Shown in pieces: positions 1 through 10,745 of a stretch of DNA of 64,000 nucleotides (position 1 is its first letter; the number at the start of each line of letters is the position of its first letter). The position numbers were made by a program, and so were the translations under genes. The DNA is from Hyparrhenia diplandra. Lineage: Eukaryota; Streptophyta; Magnoliopsida; Poales; Poaceae. The notes under the pieces are model-generated. The model did not search any database. It had not been told where the DNA came from and saw nothing but the letters and a program-made list of their open reading frames with translations. The DNA lies in assembly GCA_015847255.1 (NCBI GenBank), contig JADLZK010005529.1:1-64000 (forward strand). Direction: 5' to 3'.

Positions 1-745
1 CGCCACTGCGTCGCGGAGGGGTCGGCACTGTGAGGGTAGGAGCTGGAACGTCGAGGGGCGACGGCGGCGCCGGTGCGCGGGTTGCGCCGGTCGTGGAGTA
101 CCGCAGTGCCAGCCTGCCAGAGGCGAGGCCGGAGGGTGTTCGGATCGCTGAAGCTGGGCGGAGGCGCGTGTACCGTGCACTAGGTTGTGTGAGGGAAGGA
201 GCTGGTGGTCGGCGGCGGCGTGGTTGGGCAGGCGGAGCAGCGAGAGGGGCGCCCGCAGGTGCTGCTGGGCGGCGCTAGTCCAGCATACATCCTGGGGACA
301 GCTCCAGCAGACGGCCCATGGAGAAAAAGGTCCAGAAAGCCCAGTAGCCGGCCCATGGCAAAAAGGCCCAGCATCATCCCTCTTGCTTGTTCTCTAATCC
401 AACACCAAACTCGTCCCAATCCTCTGTTATCTCTCACACATTGTTTATCTCAAAGGCAAACCTATGCGAAGATCGATGCTGGCTAGAGTTGGGCCTCAAT
501 TATCTCAGGGAGGAATCAATTGAGTTAATTACGTTCGTCACGTGAAGTGGTAATCAAGAGGCAAGAGCCTATTCCTGGAGGCTGGAGGGAAGAGATTTGT
601 CTGCACAATAATGGTGCTAAACCTGCTATGGAAGTGGTGGAGTGCAAGTAACGCGGTCGGTGTTGCTGGCAAAACCTATGCAGTCCGGCAACTAACAGAG
701 GTGCTCCAAGGACAAGCCGAAGTTTAGTGACTGCAGCTCCAAGGA
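1..745 (-). repeat. Duplicated 5' flank of an RFL-PPR gene lying left of the window
   Basis: This stretch aligns by eye with 10310-11030, the 5' flank of PPR copy A. Shared landmarks are the phrase around the ends of GTGAGGGTAGGAGCTGGAACG near 32, the GC-rich tract to about 290, the ATTGAGTTAATTACGTTCGTCA region near 520, and the GGTGCTAAACCTGCT and CTCCAAGGACAAGCCGA phrases near 612 and 705. In copy A this flank begins about 120 bp upstream of the start codon, so a minus-strand PPR start codon is expected just outside the left edge. The open frames inside it are GC-rich shadows. No gene is seen in it. Confidence 0.7.
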
Positions 746-1545
746 GACATTGCTGACCCACCCCTCGCGTCGTCTCCCGGGCGGGCTTACCCGAGAGCCC
801 CGAAGCGCCGCCGCGAGCCCCCGGTGCCCCGGGGCCGTCGGGCGGGCGGCGAAGCGGGAGCTCAAAACGCCTCCCCGCCCGCACCTAGCACTCGCCCTAG
901 CCTCAAACCGGCCCCCTTCGTCCGGATCCGCCCTCTAAGGCCTGGTTTGGGCCGTGCTAGGGTTGGCGGGCAAGAAGGCAGACGGGGCTTGGGTGGCTGC
1001 TTGGCAGTCCGGCTCGGCCGCCCCCCACCTCTTCTCCCGCTCTCGCTCTCGGCAGAGTGCGCCCTGCGCCGCGACCACTCCTCCCCGAGCCGGTGGCGCT
1101 CATGCCGGCCGTGGTGCCCATCCTCCCCACATGTGGTGGGTTGACGGATGGGGGCCCGCCTCGCGCCGCCCTTTCGCTGGTGCTACAAAGGTCGGCGACA
1201 ACAGGTGAGCTCCTTTGGGTCAGTACGGCGGCCGCTCGCGCGCTGCAGGCCCGTGGCCATCACGCTAGCCCCTAGGCGCGGGCGTGGGATGCGCCACCGA
1301 AGCCCCATGTGGGTGGCCCTTGTTGGCTACGCACCCTGCAGGTGGCGGCAGTTCCAGCACATGGCGGCCCTGCAGGCGGGGCTGCGCCACCACGCTCGGC
1401 CCCCATTCGCGGCGAGCCGTACCTCCACCTTTCTACGGGGGACGACGGCGTACGACTACCTTGCGCGGGCGGTCGTTTCGGGATGCCTGGTGCGCTTAGT
1501 GGAGTGTGAGGGGTGACGGTGTCACGGGTTACATTGTCAGGGATT
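746..1545. other. GC-rich insertion relative to the paralogous flank (possible transposon with captured sequence)
   Basis: The paralogous flank of copy A runs from about 11030 to 12020 in AT-rich DNA, but here roughly 800 bp of very GC-rich sequence sits between the two matching halves (matches end near 745 and resume near 1546). Several overlapping open frames occur on both strands, as expected of GC-rich DNA, and none resembles a known protein. An 8-bp inverted match (CACCCCTC near 759, GAGGGGTG near 1508) is too short to prove terminal repeats. A Pack-MULE-type or Helitron-type insertion is possible; no target duplication was found. Confidence 0.3.
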
Positions 1546-2100
1546 TCCTAGTAGCAAGGTGGAGCCATAAATTCTTTGATGCATTTGGTGGAATTGAGTG
1601 TAAAGGTTGGAGGGGTACTTAGCAGGAAAAAACATAATTCAAATAAATATTTATTTAGATAGGGCATGCTAGATTGATACAAATGATGGCAGGGAAAAGG
1701 GTAGTGAAAAGGCATAGACTGATACAAATGATGGTACAGGGAACAGGCAACTGAAAAGGGGTACTTTGTTGCACAACCTAATTACTGAAAACAAGTACCG
1801 GTGTATTAATCTAACAATTCCATGTTAAGGATACTAAAATAAGTACTGAAAACAAGTGCTATTGTAGAAGCAAATATGGCTGTCATAGGTGGAAGACCAA
1901 TCTAATTTGGACATCCATGTGAAGCTGAGATGGTAATATCGATCACTGAACAGGCTAGTCTGGACTCTGCGTCTATGTTCATTGAGAGCAGCCAAATGAA
2001 GAGGGGAGCTTCCAAGTTCCAACTGGAGCTCACATTATCATTGAGCAAGCTGCACTGCATATAGAACTGGACCAGATATGAGCACATAACACAAGACAAA
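1546..2100. repeat. Duplicated AT-rich PPR flank, matching about 12025-12310
   Basis: From AGTAGCAAGGT at about 1550 the sequence follows 12027 onward: AAATTCTTTGATGCATTTGG, the TTAGCAGGAAAAAA run, GATACAAATGATGG and CTGAAAACAAGTGCTATTGT all recur in order. The match fades after about 1870. No coding feature is supported. Confidence 0.65.
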
Positions 2101-2381
2101 GGCCTGAACTTTTGTAGCCGTCGCGGAGCTGTAGCGAGCACCGAGGCACCAACAACTGTCCATTTTGGCCAAACTCTCAGACGGATGCATGTGCACAAAC
2201 CAAATCCAGGCTCCAAATGCAGAACGATGCCTTCAATGTCACCAGTTGCGAACACCATGACACCAGCAGGCTATCTGCCTGACTGCCTCTCGCTACATAA
2301 TCCCAGCGTCCTCTGCTTCCTGGTTGCTCACGAGCGTCCAGACTGTGAGTTCCGAGTAATCTCCCCAGCGCAGTAGCCAGC

Positions 2382-2588
2382 ATGATGGACCAGCCGTCTG
2401 CTTCCAAGGTGCGCGCCACCGTCCTGCTCCTCGCGGCCTGCGTCGCCGCGCACCTCGACGCCGCCGCGAACGCACAGTACGGCGGCAGCAGCAGCGGCGC
2501 GGCGGGGACGGGCCTGCCTGATGGCGCGGGCTACCTCGTGGGCGTGGCCGCCGCCGTGCTCGCCGTCACGGCGTTCGTTTGGACCTGA
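2382..2588 (+). CDS. Small putative secreted or membrane-anchored peptide, 68 residues
   Basis: The frame starts with two methionines and encodes 68 residues. Residues about 10-32 form a hydrophobic signal-like segment (VRATVLLLAACVAAH) ending in a small-residue AANA site. A short Gly/Ser/Ala-rich middle follows (QYGGSSSGAAGTG), and the C-terminus is hydrophobic (GYLVGVAAAVLAVTAFVWT). That layout fits arabinogalactan-peptide-like or GPI/tail-anchored small proteins of grasses, but the Ala-Pro repeats of classical AG peptides are absent, so no family is claimed. Downstream, the TGTAAACTGTAATC and AATGAATGAACAACAAATAA stretch resembles a plant 3'UTR with polyadenylation signals. Codon third positions are strongly GC, unlike the surrounding AT-rich DNA, which supports a real coding unit. 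Strand and start are reasonably clear; function is unknown. Confidence 0.5.
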   Translation: MMDQPSASKVRATVLLLAACVAAHLDAAANAQYGGSSSGAAGTGLPDGAGYLVGVAAAVLAVTAFVWT

Positions 2589-2739
2589 TGCTGAACGGTG
2601 AGCTCGAGTCCGGGAGCTAGTAATAAGCTGCATGGCGTGCGTTCTTGTGCGTTGTTCGTGCTCTGTGTGTGTGCTCTGTAAACTGTAATCCGTTCTGAAT
2701 GAATGAACAACAAATAAGTTTGTTTCGAAGCGGCGCACG

Positions 2740-3470
2740 GACGCCGTGGACCATGTCACGCGCCTTGTCGGCGCACGGCCACGAGGGCCTCCTCGCCGGG
2801 CCTGCTGGCCACGAACTCCGCGGCGCTGTGTCTGAGCCTAGCAGCCGTGCATCCTATCCTCCATCCGCATCGCCTCGTCCTCCACCTAGGCGGCCTCGAT
2901 CGGCCAGCTCCTCGGCCGTCGGGTGCAGCGCCGAGTCCGTGTGGTTGGCCACGTACCCCGGGAACGCCGGCACGTCGGGGTCCACGACGCGGTAGTGCTC
3001 CTCGACCGCCACCCTCCGGAGCTCCTCCTCTACTCCTCTCCTCCTCCTGCTGTTAGCAGCAGCTCCACTGAAGACCCGTCATCGAGCCGGCCCAAGAGAA
3101 GCCGGCCCAAGAACGTACGTCTACAAGGCCCAGAGTGGGCGCACGCGATGCTGTTCGACACACCCGAGCGTGGCTGAAGCTTATTAGCGAGTTGAGAGCG
3201 TAGAGAGGGATCAACTATCATTTGAACTCCTGTCATTTACTTTCCCTTCCTTTCTTGTAATAGAAGTAAACCTTGTAGCTACTCGCCGTCGCCGACGATC
3301 TTCCGGTGGCGGCCGTCGGAATATATCTGGTTAGCCTCGCCGGTTAACACCTGCAGGCAGCGCGGCGAGCAGCGCCTCCACATCCGCGCGCCGGGCGTCC
3401 GACAAGGCGGTCTGCGCCTCGCGACGAACGCCTCCTCGTCGTCGCCAGAGTCAGGCCGCCTGAGCAACAC
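2740..3470 (-). pseudogene. GC-rich unidentified gene fragment
   Basis: On the minus strand a stretch near 3030-2895 reads through as a protein-like sequence including VEEHYRVVDPDVPAFPGYVA and then NHTDSALHPTAEELAD. It is flanked by frames that break (premature stop near 2860, then AAEFVASRPGEEALVAVRRQ in another frame near 2820-2765). The composition and clean reading suggest a decayed coding sequence rather than chance. I do not recognise the family. The part from 3240 to 3470 is also GC-rich but shows no convincing protein. It could be sequence captured by a transposon. Confidence 0.3.
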
Positions 3471-3544
3471 TTGAATCGAAAAAATTCAAGCTGTGGAGTG
3501 CCAAATTTTTAAAGCCGCACGATTTGGGTAGTAGCGAGGCATGC

Positions 3545-4560
3545 AGATTCAGTGTCAAACATCTCTAGTCCTCTTCCTAAACCAACCAATGCCTTGACTT
3601 TGTGGATTTTAATTGTTTTGAGATGAAAAACAAATTAAACAGCCATAATAATCCACTTCCAACAACTGAATTCCATAAGGCAGAGAGGGAATACTAAAAA
3701 TACAACGAATTTCAACAACCTGAAAGTCATTCAGTTACAGGTCAGATTATATGATCCGGCCAATCTTTCTGGAGCAATGACACTTCACTTGTGTAGACAC
3801 AACAGGAGCAATGGCTAACCCAAGCATTCATCACTGGTTAGGGAGCTTTGTGAAGTTTTTCTTCCTACAAAATATTGGTCAGAAAATGAAATGATTTTTT
3901 TAATAATAGGCGATATATTGAAATAAAGACAGATTACATGGAGGAGTTCAAAAGGCTCCCAGATAGCATCCAGCAAAAGAGTTTCTAACTACACATTGAG
4001 TAGCATGTGTGAGCAGCAGAAATTGCGACTAGAAGAGGAAGAAAATCTTGCTCTGATGGCAAACGATGTGGGAAGTTCCTTTTCCATTCCTGTTGATCTT
4101 GAAAATCTGATGATGGATGCTTGTATTATGAGCTTGGAAAACTATTATCCCAGTCTTGATTTTCCAGTCCCGTTCAGTATGTTGACAAAAGGTGCATTAT
4201 CAGATATGTGGTTTACATCAGTGAGGTTGAGCAATTTAACAATTCTTGCTCCCAAAGGTAGAGCCCTGCTTCCGCCATTAGAACTGATGAGGCATCTCTA
4301 AGTTGAGCTTGCAAATATGATGCTAGATGATGAACTGGAAGGGAAGAAAAAAGCTACTCAGAAGAATACGAGTAGTGATGGGTGTGTGTTAGAACTATGT
4401 AGACTCCCCTGCATCCAACCAGTATCTGTTTGCATGCATATACACTTACATTAGTAAACGACAAAAAGTTTTGTTACTTACTGGATTTGTCGATCAGCAA
4501 ACATTGGAAAGAGGCCTCTCAACTACATGGACAGTAAATTAGAGCAGTACACAGATATAA
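3545..4560. repeat. Duplicated PPR flank, matching about 13190-13740
   Basis: Landmarks shared in order with 13190-13740 are CTCTTCCTAAAC, ATGCCTTGACTTTG, AAATTCCATAAGGCAGAGAGG, CAACCTGAAAGTCATTCAGTT, CAGGAGCAATGGCTAA, ACAAAATATTGGTC and GACTAGAAGAGGAAGAAAA. A 101-codon frame at 3996-4301 on the plus strand has no recognisable domain and lies in this repeat, so it is not called. No gene is seen. Confidence 0.6.
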
Positions 4561-5656
4561 CCACTCAAAAAAAAAAAAAAATCACATGTCACATGAAGAT
4601 GTAGGTGCACAGTTGAGGATACACGTCATTTAGCATAATGTTCATTTGTAGGTTTCCTTAGGAAAATGATACTGCAAAGGTGACACAGATGGATGCTATA
4701 AAAGGAGAAAAACTAATCAGAGTGTGATAGACTTATCACTGGGAGTGCAGGGTTTTCGTCACAAATTACGTAATTTTTTTTAAAAAGACTCACTGTTACT
4801 CATTTCATTGCAAACTGATTCCTGCTGTTGAGCTAGCATAAAAGATTTTTTTGACCTGTGATAAATTTGATAATGAGGTGCACTAACAGAACATTTCTCT
4901 AGAGAGTTTCATCGTTCAAAGCATGGCACACAGCAAGGCCAAAAACATTTGAGCGCAGGATAGAATAATCACTCCAACAAATTGACATATCACATAAATA
5001 TGATCAACACTGAATTCACTTTTTTTGTCAACAAAGAATAAATATTAGAACTGCAGTATAGCACAGTGAGCTCCGTGATGAGCGGAGCTGGCGCAGCGCA
5101 GGAGAGATGTGGAAAGAACTAACAGTTCAGTTTCAGACTTGTTCAGAGATCACTTTGCCCATCACAATTTTATTTCACCTGCTGCAATGCTGCTCCTGGT
5201 TGATCACTAATCACCAGTTCACTGGCAAATCACCAAGCTTAAAAGTTAAAAATGATCAAAGGCATATAGCAATGTTGCTGCTCGTATCTTAATCTAGAGG
5301 TGGTGATTGGTTGACACATCTCATTTTTTACCCACCACATTCAGTTCCTCAATCTGAATTTTCGGTCAAAAAGTTCCTCAATCTGAAAACACCACATAAA
5401 AAAAATTACTACATTAGCTGATACCCAGCATGGTAATGCAACAGAAATACTAAGTGCTAGGCACTGGGGTCTAACTTTTAAGTGCTAACAGCAACATTTG
5501 CAAGCATCAATATGACCGTTATCACACCCCTTCGACTAATCACTTTGTCATACACCCTTTATTAAAACAATTATTATGACCAATACTACATAAAAAACTT
5601 TATCAGTACTGTCACTTTTGGTCAACTTGAAATACAATTTCTGTTGCTGCGGCACT
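4561..5656. repeat. Duplicated intergenic block with matches near 13740, 18400, 23225, 30400 and 35200
   Basis: Phrases such as CACTGGGAGTGCAGGG (4739), TTTCTCTAGAGAGTTTCATC (4892), TCCAACAAATTGACAT (4974), GTGATTGGTTGACACATC (5302), CCACCACATTCAGTTCC (5330) and CTAATCACTTTGTCAT (5536) recur with small changes downstream of or between the other PPR copies. This shows that the whole intergenic unit, not only the genes, was duplicated. No coding sequence is supported. Confidence 0.55.
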
Positions 5657-6295
5657 TTTTTGAGCAAAAAATACAGCAGGGGAGGCCCGCACTGTGAGAT
5701 TTTATTAAAAAGCAAAAGCCAGAAACTGTACAGTCCAGCCAAGAGGTTGAGGGAGCCACTGCTCAGCTAAGAACTAAGAAAAGGAGTCTATATAAAGGAG
5801 GAAAACAGAGCACCTGTCTTCATACATTCTAAGAGCTTGAAGTCTAGCCTCATCCAGGAAGGAGCATTTCCAGGAGGAGAAAGAGAGTTATCCTCTGTCA
5901 AATATAAATGCCAGGCAGAAATGGTGAAAATCTCCATAAAGAAGAGATTTTGGTATTGCTGTTTTTGACTGCATCATCATTTGGAAGAAATCACTTTGAA
6001 AGTTCCAGTGCATATTCAAGTGTTGCCAGCAGGCCTGACTGAATGGACAGCTGAAGAAGAGGTGGAAAGCATTTCCTCAACATTCTGATTGCAGATAATG
6101 TAGTTACAGTTATTGCTCCCAAACTTGTGCCTTTTCTTTTTCAGAAGGTTCCTTGTGTTTAGCCTATCCATAATCAGGAGCCAGGAGAAGACTCTAAGTT
6201 TGTTACTGCATTTTGAATCCCAGATCCACAGGAAAGGAGCAGGGAGCTGAACATTTATGTAGGGAAATTATACAATTTAGAAGATGTATGTATAG
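5657..6295 (-). mobile_element. 5'-truncated L1-type LINE fragment
   Basis: Read on the minus strand, the part near 6230-6060 gives pieces typical of the zinc-binding reverse-transcriptase C-terminal region (zf-RVT) of plant LINEs, for example LRVFSWLLIMDRLNTRNLLK, followed by a frame-broken tail. The fragment ends at the lower coordinate with a 3'-UTR-like stretch and an A-run (T-run at 5657-5662 on plus). It interrupts a duplicated block: sequence left of 5657 and right of about 6295 is nearly contiguous in the paralogous copy at 23340-23375. So the insertion occurred after that duplication, or was never in the sister copy. Several stops show it is dead. Confidence 0.65.
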
Positions 6296-7785
6296 CTGCT
6301 GCTTCTCCTGTCTGAAGTAACCAATGAAGGTACAAGTAATAATAACTCTAAGCTTAACTAATAACTTCAGAAAGTGACAAATGCATCATCTATCCGACCA
6401 TATTTAAAGTGGCTACAAAACCAACCTGAGAGTTGAGAAGAAAACAGAAATCTGGATCGCCAACTCAACCAGCCACTGTTATTCTCATTTCAACATGGAT
6501 ATCTCTGCCCCACGCTTGTCAAAACCAAAATTTACAGTAGCTACACAACATGTATCTAGAGTGAAACTGAATCCTTATAAGTACACAGACACTGGTAATG
6601 TGAAATCTCACAAGTCAAATATGCTCAAAACAGTCATAGCCGGTAGGTCTTTCATAAAAAGTTGAAAGTGGAAGAAGCCTCACCTTCCATATATTTATGC
6701 TTCACCTGGACACAAATGCGAGATTTAAGATTTTGCTGAAGTGGTCATATTCAAGGGTACAGTCAATGGTGAAAAGGCTCCTTCAATTTTCTGTGATGAT
6801 CATGCTCAAGGCAATGAAAAGTAGAAATTATTTACTGCCAGAAAATATAGGGAAAACATTTCTGAATTATAATCTCTCTCCAGCATTTCTTGCATAACAT
6901 TATGCAAAGGTATTATGCCAAAGCATTTAAAAAGGGACAACTACACCTATATTTAAAGAGCATTTCATGTATAGTTTGCTTGTTATGCCCAGACTGTTAA
7001 CATCAAAGTTCCTAGGCTTTATCATTACACATGGAACTCTGTTGCTAATTACCACTTGTTCCTCTTGCAGTGAATACTTAGTAAGTTCAGAGAAGTCTCC
7101 CCAAACTAGACCTGCTAATGCATTTCCATCTAATGGAAAATAAAATGTTACAAACCAAATAAAGCAAAAACAATATAGGACACCTGACTGCAGAAGGTGG
7201 AAGGGGGAAGTTATAACCACATTTTTTTGAAAAACTGCAGAGATCGGCCATATACATAGTTCCACTCAGTATCAACACAGAACATGAAAGGCTTAATGCT
7301 ATGAGCATGAAACCAATCTGGGAGTGTGTTGTAGAAATATATATAGGACTATTGCTGTTAAAAATAGTTTGTGTGTGGTAAAAACATACCAAATTTTTAA
7401 AAATAGTTTGTGTGTGAATCATACATTGCTAGCTATGGTGGAAATAATGCAAGCTGAAATTACAGGAATTGCCTCAATGACAAAGGGGTCCACAAGAAAG
7501 ATTTATCAATGGGAGTGCAGGGCTTCTTCACAAATTATATTATAAAAAATAAATGCAAAGATTTAAGTTTTACTCAATACTTTGCAAACTGATTCCTGCT
7601 GCCAAGCTAACAAAGACTGCACACAAAATTTTTACCTATTAACAAAAAGAGGACATGTCTCTAGAGAATTTCCTCATATCCAAAAAAACTTAGAGCACAT
7701 TACATAATAGCCACTCCAACAAATTGACATCTAACATAAAGATGATCAACACAGTTGAAAACTAAATTCACCTTTTTTTTTTTTG
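6296..7785. repeat. Duplicated 3' flank of PPR copy A, matching 23370-24850
   Basis: The block follows 23370-24850 almost throughout: CTGAAGTAACCAATGAAGG, CCAACCTGAGAGTTGAGAAG, TCAACATGGAT, GGAAAACATTTCTGAATTA, ATTATGCCAAAGCATT, CATGGAACTCT, ACACCTGACTGCA and GGGAGTGCAGGGCTTCTTCA appear in the same order. Both blocks end in a PPR C-terminus on the minus strand. Small plus and minus frames within it are not conserved as proteins between the two copies and are not called. Confidence 0.7.
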
Positions 7786-10192
7786 TCAACGCTCAACAAT
7801 TGATTCATTGAGGAAACGATACTTTTCAGGCAGAGACTTTGCATGGTCCTGGTATTCACCCCTCGAGAAAAGTGATATAAGCTCTGAAGTAGTGGAAGCC
7901 TCAAGTGAGAAATTCTTTTCATCAAGTTTGGAGAGGTAAGCCCCAGCCCCTGCTTATGTCACCTCTCTGCAACAGCCTACTAACTAGAGCATTTAACATA
8001 CGTGAGTCTGGAGCAGTACCACTCTTTTCCATTGCTGAAAATAGACCATCAAACTCCTCTAGTGATCCTTCTTCTATGAGATTTTCTGCAACTAAAGCGG
8101 TAGGTCACAACATCTGGAACCAAACCATTAACAGGGATAGCAGCAAACAAACTCATGGCATCTTCCTTTCTGCCAGCTTTGAGAAAAGCACCAATCATGA
8201 TGTTGAAAGTAACAATGTCAAGTTGAAGATCCTTAGAACACAGGCTCTGAAACATTTTGAATGCTTCGTCAACACAATTACTTTTGCAAAGACCATTTAT
8301 AATTATGTTGTATGTCCGAATGCTCCACTTTTTTCCACTTTGGATCATATTGAGATAGAGTTCCTTTGCTTCAGAAAATCTCCTATTTAGAAACAAACCA
8401 TGCAATATAGTATTATAGGTCACAACTCCAGGTGTAATGCCGTTGTTCGACATTTTTTAGGAAAAGGCTATATGCATCATCTATCCTTCGGGCTTTACAG
8501 TAGCCATGAAGCAAAAGTATTATAAGTAACTTCATCAGGTGACAAGCCAACTGAGACCATACCATCAAATACCTTCTTCGCTTCATCCATCCTTCCAACT
8601 AAGCAATAACCACATATTAACGGTGTATATGAGAAATCATCCGGCCTTACACCTACATGTTCCATCAGATCAATGAGCCCCTGGGCTTCCATGACCCGTC
8701 CAACATTGCATAAGTTACAGATTAAAGTGTTGAAGAACACGTTGTTAGGACGGATTCCTTGAACCAACATTTCATAGAATAATTCCTTCGCCCTCTCCCA
8801 TTTGTCAATGGTGCACAGTCCATAAACTAGAGAGCTAAAAACAACAATGTTAGGAGTCACTCCTTCATTGATCATCTGATTAAACTTGAGCTCAGCGTCA
8901 TCCACCCTGCCTATCTTGCATAGTGCATCTATTAGTGCTCCACAGATGACTACATCAGGACTCAACCCCTGCTGCCTCATTTTGTTAAAGATATGCATCG
9001 CCTTATCAATCATACCACATCTAGCATATGCACAGAAGAATATGTTGAAGATGTGATGATCAGGTGATATACCATTTCCTACCATCAAATTTAGGAGATC
9101 ATGCATCTCACAAAGAGCACCTTTGGTAGCATACCCATGAAGCATAATGCCATAGATAGTTACATCAGGTTTTATCCCCTTCCGAAACATAGAATCAAAA
9201 TATTTTCTAGCTTCTCTGCATTTTCCATTCTTGCATAGATAGTCCAGCAGCAAACCATAAGTAAAACAATCTGGCTTAAGACCATGTGCAGACATTTCTT
9301 CAAGCATTCGCACCACCTCTTTCCACTTTCCAGTAGAAAGGTATCCATGGATCATAGAGTTATATGTGTCATTGTCTGGCTTAACACCTTTATCCATCAT
9401 CTGCTGAAAGACACCCTCAGCCCTGTCAACCACTTGAGCTTTGCACAGACCATCAATCACTATGTTGTATGTCACAAAATTCGGTTGAATCCCCTGGACC
9501 TTCATTTCAAGAAACAGGTTGTAAGCTTTGTCCACTTGACCCTCGGTAAAGAAACCCTTGATGACGGTGCTATAGGACACCACATTTGGTGGGCAGGTTC
9601 TACCTCGATCATTAGCCATCATACGCAGCAGCATAAGTGCGTCCTCGGCTTTCTTTTCATTGCAGAGACCCTTGAGAAGTATGCTATACGATACTACATT
9701 GGGCGTGCAGCCAAGCTCTGGCATTCGTTGGAGCAAAACTTCCATGGCCTCACCCACCCTCTTTCTATCACAGAGAACTTTGAGCAGTTGACTGATGACT
9801 ATGACATTCACCCTCCAGCCTGTCTTAAGGATGAGGCCAAAGGCTGCATAGCCATGCTCTAGGTGGTCCATGCGGCAGAAACAACTGATAAGAATGCTGT
9901 AGGTGCAAAGGTCGGGTGTCACCTTGATGGAGCATTCGGCGTACCATCCGGTTGAAAGGGAGACAACGAGCTCTGACTCTGATGTGGAGGAGGAGCGCCG
10001 GCCCGAGGCACGAGACACGGCGGTGAAGATGTGGTTGAAGGCGACAACCGACGTAGGCCTGGCGCACTGAAGCAATTCATCGAACAGCTTCAGCGCGTCG
10101 TCGAGGCCAAGGCTTCCCGAGCGAGCGCGGTCGGCGATGACGCGCTCCAGCTCCAGGCACCGATCGCGGACGGCGCTCACGCGGCGCGACAT
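7786..10192 (-). pseudogene. RFL-type PPR gene, copy A (four 1-nt frameshifts)
   Basis: P-type pentatricopeptide repeat protein of the restorer-of-fertility-like clade. Members bind specific mitochondrial transcripts and, when active, block or process CMS-associated RNAs. The start at 10192 begins MSRRVSAVRDRCLELE, an Arg-rich N-terminus suited to mitochondrial import. Tandem 35-residue repeats follow (VVSYSILLKGLCNEKKAEDA and NFVTYNIVIDGLCKAQ types). The first 565 codons are open to a stop at 8495. Compared with copies B, C and D, four single-base insertions are visible on the plus strand: A-run 8513-8516, T-run 8453-8458, near 8093-8096, and C-run 7947-7950. After them the normal C-terminus KSLPEKYRFLNE resumes and ends at 7786. 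Intact length would be about 800 codons, close to the usual 750-800. Long plus-strand frames here are antisense shadows. Either a true pseudogene or partly an assembly effect; the C-run insertion is shared with the remnant at 25020, so that one is old. Confidence 0.9.
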
Positions 10193-10745
10193 GCCGGCGG
10201 GGCGCGCGCGAGTCTACCGGCCCAGAGCGGAGTGGCACGGACGGCGCCGCGCCGCGCTCTGGATTGGTGAAGCAGAGCAGCTCGCGTAGGCTGGGCGGAG
10301 CTGCCTACCGCTGCGTCGTGGAGGGGCAGCCCTGTGAGGGTAAGAGCTGGAACGTCGGGGGGCGACGGCGGCGGCGGTGCGCGGGTGGCGCCGGTCGTGG
10401 AGCACTGCAGTGCCAGAGGCGAGGGCGGAGGGTGTCTATCGATGTTGATGCAAAGACTGTTCGCAGCTGCGTCCGCCTCCGGATCGGTGAAGCTGGGCGG
10501 AGGCGCGTGTACCGTGCCCTGGGTTGCTTGGGTGGTCGGCGGAGCAGCGAGGGCGGCGGTCGGCTGCGGCGTGGTTGGGCAACCGGAGCAGCGAGCGGCG
10601 CAGGTGCTGCTGGGCGGCGCTACTGGTCGTGGGAGCGAGCTAGTCTCCAGGGGAGAGGGGACAGCTCAGAAGCCGGCCCATGGCAAAAGGCCCAGCAAGC
10701 CCAGTACCTGCTACGCCGGTGATGTGTGGATCCGCTGAGACTCTG
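10193..10745 (-). promoter_or_regulatory. GC-rich 5' flank and promoter-proximal region of PPR copy A
   Basis: This region is conserved upstream of copies A, B, C and D and at the left edge of the window. Shared phrases are GGTGAAGCAGAGCAGCTCG (about 10267), GTGAGGGTAAGAGCTGGAACG (about 10333) and the TTGGGCAACCGGAGCAGCGAG region near 10575. The conservation extends for several hundred bases beyond the start codon, so the promoter was duplicated with the gene. I see no clear TATA box. Open frames on both strands here are products of high GC. Confidence 0.5.

Noticed and set aside
3996..4301. 101-codon plus-strand frame
   Set aside because: In a duplicated flank whose sister at 13680-13740 does not keep the frame; no domain.
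9284..9862. 192-codon plus-strand frame
   Set aside because: Antisense to PPR copy A; the same kind of frame appears antisense to copies B (15588-16070), C (28202-28840) and D (33972-34229) because of PPR codon composition.
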